Assembly: GCA_024762975.1 (NCBI GenBank)
Contig: JANTGJ010000023.1
Location: 1-33,365 of the forward strand
Source: Candidatus Krumholzibacteriia bacterium
GTDB taxonomy: Bacteria; Krumholzibacteriota; Krumholzibacteriia; LZORAL124-64-63
Direction of reading: 5' to 3'
Length of the DNA: 33,365 bases
A model generated the notes under the pieces. It was given only the letters and a program-made list of their open reading frames with translations. It was not told where the DNA came from and did no database searches. Both the position numbers and the translations under genes were made by a program. Below are positions 23,986 through 31,283 of this stretch, in pieces (position 1 is the first letter of the stretch; each line of letters begins with the position of its first letter).

Positions 23986-25442
23986 TTATAGGTGAGAGTC
24001 TCGATCTCGCTGTGCATCCGTACCAGATAGGCTCCCGAACCGAGTCGCCGACCGTTGTCATCCCGCCCGTCCCAGTCCATGAAGTTCTGCCCGACCGGAT
24101 ATACGCGGTCGCCCAGGTGCCGGACCCGTCGGCCGTCGATGCTGTAGATCTCGGTCACGATGCGCTGTGCGGTTTCCAGTTCGAAATGGATCCGGGTCGA
24201 CGGATTGAACGGGTTCGGTGAAGCCTGCAGATTGTCGATGGTTCGGGCCTGTGGCGTATCGTCGGCCGGCAGGGTGTCCTGACCGTCGGAGCAGGCCGGC
24301 ACCCAAGCGCCGATCGTTCCGCAGGAGCCATCGGTGACACATTCCGATTCGACGGCCAGATTGAAGCTCAAGCCCCGCTCATCCATGCTGCAGAACATCG
24401 GATCGGCCGACAGGTTGCCGTACAATTCACCGATGTCGGGCGCGAATCCGACCAGATCTCCGCCGCTGTTGCCGTGAACGTTGGTACAACCCATCTGCAG
24501 GGCGTTGGGGCCTTCGGTGGTCAGGCCGGGACCTTCCTGGAATGCGACGATGCACGATAGCACCGCCGAGATCGCATCCTGGTTGTAGATGGCGGCGCCG
24601 TTGTCGGCGGCGTTGCGGGTCAAGGTGCAGTGCTCGAGGTAGACCGGCGATCCCGGCAGTGCGGCAAGTGCTCCGCCCAGGTCCGAGCGGTTGCCGTAGA
24701 AGGAGCTGTAGCGGAAAACGGGATCGGAATCGAAGAACGAGACCACCGCTCCGCCGTAGGCCTGCTGACCATCGCTGCGATTGCTCTGGAAATCTCCGCG
24801 TACGATTTCCGGAGTCGACCGGCCGCGAATGGCCAGGGCGCCGCCCCAGGCAGCAAAGTTCTGATGGAAGCTGCAGTCCTCAATCACGGGGGAGGCCTCG
24901 TAGCTGCAATCGAGCGCGCCGCCGCCGCCGAGCAGGGCGGTATTGCCGATGAAGTCGCAACGCGTCAGCGAGGGGGACGAGCGCAGAACGCGTATGGCCC
25001 CGCCATGCCCGTCGGCTCGATTATTCCGAAATTTGCAGTCGTTGATTTCAATCTTTGCCTGTTGGATGAGAATCGCGCCACCGCTTCGTTCGTAGGAATT
25101 CTTGCCCCGGGCCCACCCGTTCTGGAAGGTCAGCCGCAGCACGCGTCCGAGTTGTCCCGGCGTGCACGCCGACAGGATGCGCCCCCGTCCCTGGCCGTCG
25201 ATGATGGTCTGCTCCGGATCGGTCCCCACACCCGCGAGAATCACGCCGTCGCGGATCCGAAGGCCATGTTCGAGGTACAGTCCGGGAGCGACTTCGACTC
25301 GGTCGCCGGCCACGGCAAGCGTCAAGGCCGCGCCGATCGTTTCGTATTGCTGGGGAACCTGCAAGGTCGCTGCCGAAGCGTTGCCGAGGGCCAGTAGAAC
25401 CAGGATCATGGCGCCGATCGAAGTGGGTCGAATGCTGCTCAT
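23967..25442 (-). CDS. Exported right-handed beta-helix protein with C-terminal sorting-type domain (paralogue 2)
   Basis: A 491-residue protein, ATG at 25442 with GGAGGAA before it and a signal peptide ending near 'GNASA|ATLQVP'. It has the same plan as the gene at 21801-23285: a parallel beta-helix (about 27-375, with 'GGGGALDCSYEASPVIEDCSFHQN', split here as GGGGALDCSYEASP then VIEDCSFHQN, and 'SSFYGNRSDLGGALAALPGSP') and a C-terminal FlgD-like/T9SS type A sorting-type domain (ASPNPFNPSTRIHFEL, SIDGRRVRHLGDRVYPVG, GSGAYLVRM, KLALLK). The two proteins align without large gaps and arose by duplication. It is probably surface-attached or secreted; enzymatic activity is not evident. It appears to have its own promoter and a long leader. 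Confidence 0.85.
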   Translation of the reverse strand: MSSIRPTSIGAMILVLLALGNASAATLQVPQQYETIGAALTLAVAGDRVEVAPGLYLEHGLRIRDGVILAGVGTDPEQTIIDGQGRGRILSACTPGQLGRVLRLTFQNGWARGKNSYERSGGAILIQQAKIEINDCKFRNNRADGHGGAIRVLRSSPSLTRCDFIGNTALLGGGGALDCSYEASPVIEDCSFHQNFAAWGGALAIRGRSTPEIVRGDFQSNRSDGQQAYGGAVVSFFDSDPVFRYSSFYGNRSDLGGALAALPGSPVYLEHCTLTRNAADNGAAIYNQDAISAVLSCIVAFQEGPGLTTEGPNALQMGCTNVHGNSGGDLVGFAPDIGELYGNLSADPMFCSMDERGLSFNLAVESECVTDGSCGTIGAWVPACSDGQDTLPADDTPQARTIDNLQASPNPFNPSTRIHFELETAQRIVTEIYSIDGRRVRHLGDRVYPVGQNFMDWDGRDDNGRRLGSGAYLVRMHSEIETLTYKLALLK

Positions 25443-25797
25443 GGGCTTCCTCCGTGCCGTCCGTGCGAGGGGCTTCCGTTGCTCGACCCGGGGGTCGATG
25501 TCCCTGTTTCGCTGTACGGTGAATCTGTAGCGGAGGGCGTGCCCAAGGCAAAAATTATGTGGATCTATCTATCTTGAAACCGAGAAGTGATCTTCTTTTG
25601 CAACTAGCAATTATGCCAACGGGCGGTCATTTTCGAGGGAAATCGGCGGCCAGACGTAAACAACTGAAGTGATTTGAAGAGGTTTTGTGAGTTGTGTGAA
25701 ATAAAGAAAACTGTATTATAATTTAGATGTGCTGAATTCTGAAATCCGCAATCGACGAGGAGCCTGAACTGCGGCCCGTCGTCGCAATCGACCGAAA
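25443..25797. other. 355-base intergenic region, AT-rich leader of the beta-helix gene
   Basis: This is the only gap above 300 bases. It is clearly more AT-rich than its surroundings. It holds the candidate promoter at 25715-25743 and a 10-base direct repeat (CGCAATCGAC at 25747-25756 and 25783-25792). No reading frame with start and ribosome-binding site was seen, and no strong hairpin or known riboswitch was recognised. Confidence 0.6.
25715..25743 (-). promoter_or_regulatory. Candidate promoter of beta-helix gene 23967-25442
   Basis: On the minus strand, -35 TTCAGA (25738-25743), a 17-base spacer and a perfect -10 TATAAT (25715-25720). This implies an untranslated leader of about 265 bases before the ATG at 25442. 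Confidence 0.45.
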
Positions 25798-26559
25798 TCA
25801 GTCCCGGAGCACCAAAGTGATCGGACAGTGGTCCGACCCCATCACCTCCGGTCGGATTTCAGCCGCCTCGAGACGGGGGCGCAGGGACTCCGAGATCAGG
25901 AAATAGTCCAGGCGCCAGCCAATATTCCGTTCACGCACTCCCTTGCGGTTGCTCCACCAGGTATAGTGACCGCCCCCGGACTCGAACTCGCGAAACGTAT
26001 CGATGAACCCGGCCTTGAGGATCTTGTCGAATCCGGCCCGTTCCTCGTCGGTGAAGCCGGCATTGCCGCGATTGGGGCCGGGGTTGGCCAGGTCGATTTC
26101 CCGGTGCGAAACGTTCAGATCGCCACAGAATGCGACCGGTTTCCGTTTCTCCAACGTGCGCATGAACTTCAGGAAGAGCGGGTCCCACTTCTGGTCGCGG
26201 TACTCCAGCCGAGTCAGTTCGCGCTGCACGTTCGGTGTGTAGACGGTTGAGACATAGAGATCGTCCAACTCGGCGGTCAGGACCCGGCCCTCGGTATCCA
26301 GTTCCTGGCTGCCCAGTCCGGGAAATACCTGCAACGGGCGCAGTCCGTCGCGGATCAGCAAGGCTGTGCCCGAGTATCCGGGCTTTTGGGCGGGATTCCA
26401 GTGCATCGTGAAGCCGGGGAACTCGTCGGCGACCTGTTCCGGACGTGCGCGGACTTCCTGCAGACAAACCACATCGGCTCCGCTCTGCGCCAGGAAATTC
26501 AAAAAGCCCTTCTTGATACAGGCCCGCAGTCCGTTGACATTCCACGACATGATCTTCAC
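25798..26559 (-). CDS. xth: Exodeoxyribonuclease III (AP endonuclease family)
   Basis: A 253-residue protein of the ExoIII/APE1 endonuclease-exonuclease-phosphatase family, which cleaves DNA at abasic sites in base excision repair. Motifs: 'SWNVNGLRA' (metal-site Asn), 'VVCLQEVRA' (metal-site Glu), 'GYSGTALL', 'VYTPNVQ', 'FCGDLNVSH' (catalytic Asp and Asn), 'YTWWSNRKGVRERNIGWRLDYFLIS' in two parts around 'GWRLDYF', and the terminal 'GSDHCPI' with the catalytic Asp-His. The GTG at 26559 is preferred over the ATG at 26550 because AGGA stands eight bases before it and it yields the usual 'MKIMSWNVNG' N-terminus. It is a housekeeping gene unrelated to its neighbours. Confidence 0.95.
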   Translation of the reverse strand: MKIMSWNVNGLRACIKKGFLNFLAQSGADVVCLQEVRARPEQVADEFPGFTMHWNPAQKPGYSGTALLIRDGLRPLQVFPGLGSQELDTEGRVLTAELDDLYVSTVYTPNVQRELTRLEYRDQKWDPLFLKFMRTLEKRKPVAFCGDLNVSHREIDLANPGPNRGNAGFTDEERAGFDKILKAGFIDTFREFESGGGHYTWWSNRKGVRERNIGWRLDYFLISESLRPRLEAAEIRPEVMGSDHCPITLVLRD

Positions 26560-26679
26560 GAAATCGATCCTTTGCGACAGGGGAGGGGCGAGCGGCCAAG
26601 GATCCAAGGTATCCTGTCGAATCGGGAGGCGAAACCATTGATTTTGCGACTCAGCTTTCGGGTCGCTGCAAACCGGTTC

Positions 26680-26709
26680 TTGATATTGAGAAACACTACC
26701 ATTTATCAA
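26680..26709 (+). promoter_or_regulatory. Candidate promoter of the NuoE-NuoF-GltD-like operon
   Basis: -35 TTGATA (26680-26685) and -10 TATCAA (26704-26709) with an 18-base spacer, in the divergent gap between the exonuclease gene and the redox operon, about 120 bases before the ATG at 26831. Only a moderate match. Confidence 0.4.
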
Positions 26710-26830
26710 CAACTTCCATCGATTCTGGATCGTTGCGAAACTCGGGATTTTCTTGCAATTCGGCGGACTCGGTGGCTACTTTGGCCAGGTCACTTTCGGG
26801 AATCGCTCTTAGTTCCTCAAAGGTGGAGTC

Positions 26831-27292
26831 ATGACAATCGATCTGAAGAAAGTGGACGCCATCGTGGCGGCCAAGGGCACCCAGTCCCAGTACGCAATCC
26901 CCGTACTGCAGGGCGTCCAGGAAGAATTCCGTTACGTTCCGCGCGAGGCCATCGAGCGGATCGCCGAACTCACCGAGATGACCGAGTCCCAACTCTATGG
27001 GGTGGCCACGTTCTATTCGCAGTTCCGGCTCCAGCCGGTCGGCGAGAAGATCATCAAGGTCTGCCACGGTACGGCTTGCCACGTGGGGGGAGCCGAAGGT
27101 TTGACCGAGGCTCTCGAGGCAAGGCTCGGCGTCAAGAGCGGCGAGAACACCGAGGACATGAAGTACACGCTCGACTCCGTCGCCTGTGTGGGGTGCTGTT
27201 CCCTGGCTCCGGTCGTCATGGTGGACGATCTGACCTTCGGCCGGCTCGACCGCAAGAAGGCTGCCAAGATCATCGACGACTTAGAGGGTTAA
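26831..27292 (+). CDS. NuoE-like [2Fe-2S] subunit of an NADH-dependent redox complex
   Basis: A 153-residue protein of the 24-kDa NuoE/HydC family: an N-terminal helical part (YAIPVLQGVQEEFRYVPREAI, split as YAIPVLQGVQEE and FRYVPREAI; 'QLYGVATFYSQF') and a thioredoxin-like domain with the [2Fe-2S] ligands C78 and C83 ('VCHGTACHVGGA') and C119 with C122/C123 ('CVGCCSLAPVVMV'). GGTGGAG gives a good ribosome-binding site. In complexes of this type the subunit binds a small iron-sulfur cluster next to the NuoF-like flavin subunit, encoded 16 bases downstream. No other complex I genes are nearby, so it belongs to a soluble enzyme rather than respiratory complex I. Confidence 0.92.
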   Translation: MTIDLKKVDAIVAAKGTQSQYAIPVLQGVQEEFRYVPREAIERIAELTEMTESQLYGVATFYSQFRLQPVGEKIIKVCHGTACHVGGAEGLTEALEARLGVKSGENTEDMKYTLDSVACVGCCSLAPVVMVDDLTFGRLDRKKAAKIIDDLEG

Positions 27293-27308
27293 CCCGAGGA
27301 GGATTGCG

Positions 27309-29090
27309 GTGCAGGCAGCAGACAAGAAAACCCGGAAGCAAATCGTCGTCGGGATGAGCACATGCAACATCGCCGCCGGCAGCCAGGACGTTTTCGACCT
27401 GGTGCAGGAGCGCGTGGACGCGGGCCTGGATGCCGACGTCAAGATCACCGGCTGTTTCGGCATGTGTTTTTCCGAGCCGCAGGTCCAGGTGATCGACGAG
27501 GACGGCACCACCCATCTCTACAGCGGTGTCAGCAAAGCCCGGATCAAGAAGATCCTGGACCAGCACGTCGAGGGCGGTGAACCGGTCGACAAGTGGGAGA
27601 ACCACTTTGCCGAGGGTGAGGACCTCGCGTTGATGGGCAAGCAGAAACGCATTGTCCTGAGAAATTGCGGTGTCATCGATCCCGAGTCGTTGGACGAGTA
27701 TCTCGCCGTCGACGGGTACCAGGCACTGGAAAAGGTCCTGAAGGAGCAGACTCCCGAAGAGGTCATCGCCACGGTGACCGAAGCCGGGTTGCGTGGCCGC
27801 GGCGGCGCCGGTTTTCCCACCGGCCTGAAGTGGAAATTCACGCACGGCTACGAGAACGACAAGAAGTACGTGATCTGCAACGCCGACGAAGGCGATCCCG
27901 GTGCCTTCATGGACCGGGCCACGCTCGAAAGCGACCCGCACGCGGTGCTCGAGGGGATGGCCATTGGCGGATTCGCCACGGGGGCGGACGAAGCCTATGT
28001 CTATTGCCGGGCCGAGTACCCGATGGCCATCGAGCGTCTGAACAAGGCCATCGCCGACGCCGAGGCGAGGAATCTGCTGGGCGAGAACATCATGGGTACC
28101 GGCTTCAACTTCAGTATCCACGTCAAGGAGGGCGCCGGTGCGTTCGTCTGCGGTGAGGAAACGGCACTGCTGATTTCCATCGAGGGTCAGCGCGGTATGC
28201 CGCGGGTGCGGCCGCCGTTCCCGGCCGAGAGCGGATTGTTCGGCAAACCGACGACGATCAACAATGTCGAGACCTGGGCCAACGTGCCCTGGATCATCCG
28301 CAACGGCGCCGAAGCCTACGCGGCCAACGGCACCGAAAAGAGCAAGGGTACGAAGGTTTTCGCCCTGGCCGGCAAGATCAAGCACGGGGGCCTGGTCGAG
28401 GTGCCGATGGGCATCACCCTGGACGAGGTCGTCCACGAAATCGGAGGCGGAACGGGCACCAAGCGGGAAGTGAAGGCCGTGCAGATGGGCGGTCCGTCCG
28501 GCGGCTGTGTCCCCCGCACCCTGTTCGATACGCACGTCGACTACGACGAGGTCAACAAGACCGGCGCGATCATGGGCTCGGGCGGCATGGTGGTCATGGA
28601 CGAAACGACCTGCATGGTCGACGTGGCCCGCTATTTCCTGACGTTCACGCGGGCGGAGTCGTGCGGCAAGTGCACCTTCTGCCGGGTCGGGACCACCCGG
28701 ATGCTCGAGATCCTCGAGCGGATCTGTGCCGGCGACGGAAAGCCGGAAGACATTCCGCTGCTGGAGGATCTGGCCGAGCAGATCAAGAACACCAGTCTGT
28801 GCGGTCTGGGCCAGACGGCTCCCAACCCGGTCCTGACCACGCTGCGCTATTTCCGGGAAGAATACGAAGAGCACATCCACGACAAGAAATGCCGTGCCGG
28901 AAAGTGCCGTAACCTGTGCAAGTACGAGATCACCGAGGATTGCACCGGTTGCACGGTCTGCGCCATCAACTGTCCCGTCGATGCCATCACGGGCGCCAAA
29001 AAGGAACTCCACATCATCGACCCCGAGGTCTGCATCAGCTGCGGCGTGTGCCGTGAGGTGTGCAACTTCGAGTCGGTGAAGGTCATTTGA
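27309..29090 (+). CDS. NuoF/HydB-like flavoprotein subunit with extra iron-sulfur domains
   Basis: A 593-residue protein with a GTG start (GAGGA six bases before). Domains in order: a thioredoxin-like [2Fe-2S] domain (about 8-90; C19, C49, C53 in 'MSTCNIAAG' and 'GCFGMCF'); the NuoF core (about 110-440) with FMN/NADH-binding 'GLRGRGGAGFPTGLKW' (160-175) and 'NADEGDPGAFMDR' (191-203); a [4Fe-4S] site 'ESCGKCTFCRVGT' (C452, C455, C458, plus C498); and a C-terminal two-cluster ferredoxin domain (C545, C548, C551, C555; C575, C578, C581, C585). This is the architecture of HydB-type subunits of NAD-dependent, often electron-bifurcating, hydrogenases and formate dehydrogenases. Here the partner is a GltD-like protein. 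It is the likely NADH-oxidising or -reducing subunit. Confidence 0.92.
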   Translation: MQAADKKTRKQIVVGMSTCNIAAGSQDVFDLVQERVDAGLDADVKITGCFGMCFSEPQVQVIDEDGTTHLYSGVSKARIKKILDQHVEGGEPVDKWENHFAEGEDLALMGKQKRIVLRNCGVIDPESLDEYLAVDGYQALEKVLKEQTPEEVIATVTEAGLRGRGGAGFPTGLKWKFTHGYENDKKYVICNADEGDPGAFMDRATLESDPHAVLEGMAIGGFATGADEAYVYCRAEYPMAIERLNKAIADAEARNLLGENIMGTGFNFSIHVKEGAGAFVCGEETALLISIEGQRGMPRVRPPFPAESGLFGKPTTINNVETWANVPWIIRNGAEAYAANGTEKSKGTKVFALAGKIKHGGLVEVPMGITLDEVVHEIGGGTGTKREVKAVQMGGPSGGCVPRTLFDTHVDYDEVNKTGAIMGSGGMVVMDETTCMVDVARYFLTFTRAESCGKCTFCRVGTTRMLEILERICAGDGKPEDIPLLEDLAEQIKNTSLCGLGQTAPNPVLTTLRYFREEYEEHIHDKKCRAGKCRNLCKYEITEDCTGCTVCAINCPVDAITGAKKELHIIDPEVCISCGVCREVCNFESVKVI

Positions 29091-29117
29091 TCCGGGCAGG
29101 AGCGAAAGGGTTCGACT

Positions 29118-31208
29118 GTGGAAAAGATTACATTCACTCTCGATGGCCAGCAGGTTTCCGTTGAGCCGGGCACGACGATCCTCCAGGCTGCCGAGTCCCA
29201 GGGCAAGAAGATCCCGACCTTCTGCCACGTCAAGAAACTGAAGCCGTTCGCTTCGTGCTTCGTGTGCGTGGTCGAGATGGAAGGTCGCGCCAATCTGCTG
29301 CCGTCCTGTTCGACACTGGTGGGCGAGGGCATGGTCATCAAGACGAGCAGCGACCGCGTGCGCAAGGCGCGAAAAACCTGCGTCGACCTGCTGCTGTCCG
29401 ACCACCTGGGTGATTGCCTCGGTCCGTGCATGTCCAGCTGCCCGGCCGGGATCGATATTCCGGGTTTCATCAAGCATCTGGCCGAAGGCGAGCCGCGCAA
29501 GGCGCTCGAACTGATCAAGCACAACATGCCGTTGCCGGCGATCCTGGGCCGTGTCTGCACGCGCCCCTGCGAGGAAGCCTGCCGTCGCCAGCTGGTGGAG
29601 AAGGAACTGGCGATCTGCCACCTGAAGCGCTACGCCGCCGACTACGTCAGCAAGTCGGGCGACGAATACCAGCCGACCTGTGAGCCGAGTACCGGCAAGA
29701 CCGTCGGTATCGTCGGTGCGGGTCCGAGTGGTCTGACTGCGGCCTACTACCTGCAGTTGCTGGGCCACCAGTGCACGATCTACGATATGCACGAGGCCCC
29801 CGGCGGTATGGTGCGCTATGGCATCCCCAGCTACCGGCTGCCCCGCGATGTGATCGACCGCGAGGCCGAGATCATCGAGAAGATGGGTTGTGAGTTCCAG
29901 TTCAATACCAAGCTGGGCCGCGATGTCTCGATGGACCAGCTGCGCGACAGGCACGACGCCGTCTACCTGGCGCTCGGTGCCCAGAAGGCTTCGTCGATGC
30001 GCGTCGAGGGAGAGAATTTGGAAGGCGTGCTGCCGGGTATCGGGTTCCTGGGCGCCGTCTCGCGCGACGAAAACTTCCCCATCGGACGGAAAGTCATGGT
30101 CGTCGGTGGCGGCAACACCGCGATCGATGCTTCCCGTACCGCCTTGCGTCTGGGAGCGGACGAAGTGAGCATCCTGTACCGCCGTACGCGCAAGGAGATG
30201 CCGGCCTGGGAAGAGGAAATCGTCGCGGCCGAGGAAGAGGGCGTGAAGCTGGAACTGCTGGCGGCCCCGACCCGGATCGAGCGCAACGAGGACGGCACGT
30301 TGAACGTGACCTGCATCCGGATGGAACTGGGCGAGCCGGATGATTCCGGTCGTCGCCGTCCGGTGCCGCAGGAAGGCAGCGAGCACATTCGCGTCATGGA
30401 CAACGTGATCGCCGCGATCGGCCAGGGTGTGGATGCCACGATGGCCGACGGTGTCTCGCTCGAGCGCTGGGGCAACATCCAGGCGGACTCGCACACGATG
30501 CGTACCAGTGTTCCGGAAGTCTTCGCCGGTGGTGATTGCGTCACGGGCGCGGATATCGCGGTGACTGCGGTCGGCGCGGGCCGGCGGGCGGCGATCTCCA
30601 TCGACCAGTTCATCCGGGGCGAGGAAGTCGTTGGCGACGAACGTCGCTACCAGCACGAAATGGGCCCGCTGAACGTCATCCAACCGGCGGTGTACGCGAA
30701 GTTCGAGAAGGCCGAACGTACGCCGATGCCGCATCTGGAGGACGAGAAGCGCAGGACCACCTTCGAGGAGGTCGAGACCGGCTTCATGGACCAGAAGGTC
30801 ATCGAGGAAGCCAAACGCTGCATGGAATGCGGGTGCCGCGATGCTCACGAGTGCAAGCTCCGCGACTACGCGACCGAGTTCGGCTCGAGTGCCGAAACGT
30901 ACGCCGGCGCGCACCGTGATTTCGAACTCGACGAGTCGCATGATTCGATCGTGTACGAATCGCACAAGTGCATCCAGTGTGGCAACTGCGTCCGGTTGAC
31001 GGAAGAGGAAATCGGCTCGCACGCCATGGGCTTCGTCGGTCGCGGCTTCACGTCGCGCGTCAAGCCGGCCCTGGACGTGGCGATGGCACTGGTCGGCCAT
31101 GAAGGTCTGGAAGCGATCGTGGACAACTGCCCGGTCGGCGCCTTGACCCTCAAAAGCGACAGCGTTGCGACGCTGAAGCCGAAGTTCGAGCGGCCGAAGG
31201 GCGCCTAG
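29118..31208 (+). CDS. GltD/NfnB-like FAD-NAD(P) oxidoreductase fused to N-terminal [2Fe-2S] and C-terminal [4Fe-4S] domains
   Basis: A 696-residue protein with a GTG start (AAAGGG seven bases before). Residues 1-75 are a plant-type/NuoG-type [2Fe-2S] ferredoxin domain (C36, C47, C50, C64). About 90-175 is the GltD-type two-cluster helical domain (C100, C104, C108, then C147, C151, C155, in 'GRVCTRPCEEAC'). About 192-500 is the glutamate-synthase-beta/NfnB-like reductase with FAD motif 'GIVGAGPSGLTAAY', NAD(P) motif 'VVGGGNTAIDASR', 'YRRTRKEMPA' and 'FAGGDCVTGADIAV'. The C-terminus adds cysteine groups C568/C571/C573/C579 and C618/C621/C624 with C671, the latter a ferredoxin-like cluster. No glutamate synthase large subunit is present. 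With the two preceding genes it probably forms one electron-transfer complex linking NADH, NADPH and ferredoxin. Confidence 0.9.
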   Translation: MEKITFTLDGQQVSVEPGTTILQAAESQGKKIPTFCHVKKLKPFASCFVCVVEMEGRANLLPSCSTLVGEGMVIKTSSDRVRKARKTCVDLLLSDHLGDCLGPCMSSCPAGIDIPGFIKHLAEGEPRKALELIKHNMPLPAILGRVCTRPCEEACRRQLVEKELAICHLKRYAADYVSKSGDEYQPTCEPSTGKTVGIVGAGPSGLTAAYYLQLLGHQCTIYDMHEAPGGMVRYGIPSYRLPRDVIDREAEIIEKMGCEFQFNTKLGRDVSMDQLRDRHDAVYLALGAQKASSMRVEGENLEGVLPGIGFLGAVSRDENFPIGRKVMVVGGGNTAIDASRTALRLGADEVSILYRRTRKEMPAWEEEIVAAEEEGVKLELLAAPTRIERNEDGTLNVTCIRMELGEPDDSGRRRPVPQEGSEHIRVMDNVIAAIGQGVDATMADGVSLERWGNIQADSHTMRTSVPEVFAGGDCVTGADIAVTAVGAGRRAAISIDQFIRGEEVVGDERRYQHEMGPLNVIQPAVYAKFEKAERTPMPHLEDEKRRTTFEEVETGFMDQKVIEEAKRCMECGCRDAHECKLRDYATEFGSSAETYAGAHRDFELDESHDSIVYESHKCIQCGNCVRLTEEEIGSHAMGFVGRGFTSRVKPALDVAMALVGHEGLEAIVDNCPVGALTLKSDSVATLKPKFERPKGA

Positions 31209-31231
31209 CACTCGGACGGTCAGATGGAAAG

Positions 31232-31262
31232 ACGGCCGGTCCGCATTGCGCGGACCGGCCGT
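31232..31262. terminator. Strong bidirectional hairpin terminator
   Basis: Thirteen-base perfect arms (31232-31244 and 31250-31262) around the loop ATTGC, between the convergent redox operon and the GGDEF/EAL gene. A short TTTC follows on the plus strand and TCTTTCC on the minus strand. Confidence 0.8.
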
Positions 31263-31283
31263 TTCGAATCTACTCGGCGACCC

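Noticed and set aside
22186-24960. Tandem DNA repeats in the beta-helix genes as a mobile or CRISPR element
   Set aside because: The similarity is explained by duplicated protein-coding genes and internal beta-helix rungs.
25747-25792. CRISPR-like or attachment-site repeat
   Set aside because: Only two copies of a 10-base word 36 bases apart; too short and too few, with no integrase or cas gene nearby.
26831-29090. Respiratory complex I (nuoE, nuoF)
   Set aside because: No other nuo genes follow, and the NuoF-like protein has N- and C-terminal iron-sulfur domains not found in complex I NuoF.
29118-31208. Glutamate synthase small subunit (gltD)
   Set aside because: The core is GltD-like, but the extra N- and C-terminal iron-sulfur domains and linkage to NuoE/NuoF-like genes, with no gltB, argue against glutamate synthase.
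27270-31211. A very long open frame on the minus strand antisense to the redox operon
   Set aside because: The translation is a low-complexity Arg/Val/Asp-rich product with no domain, and the plus strand carries three strongly conserved iron-sulfur/flavin proteins. High GC content explains the open antisense frame.
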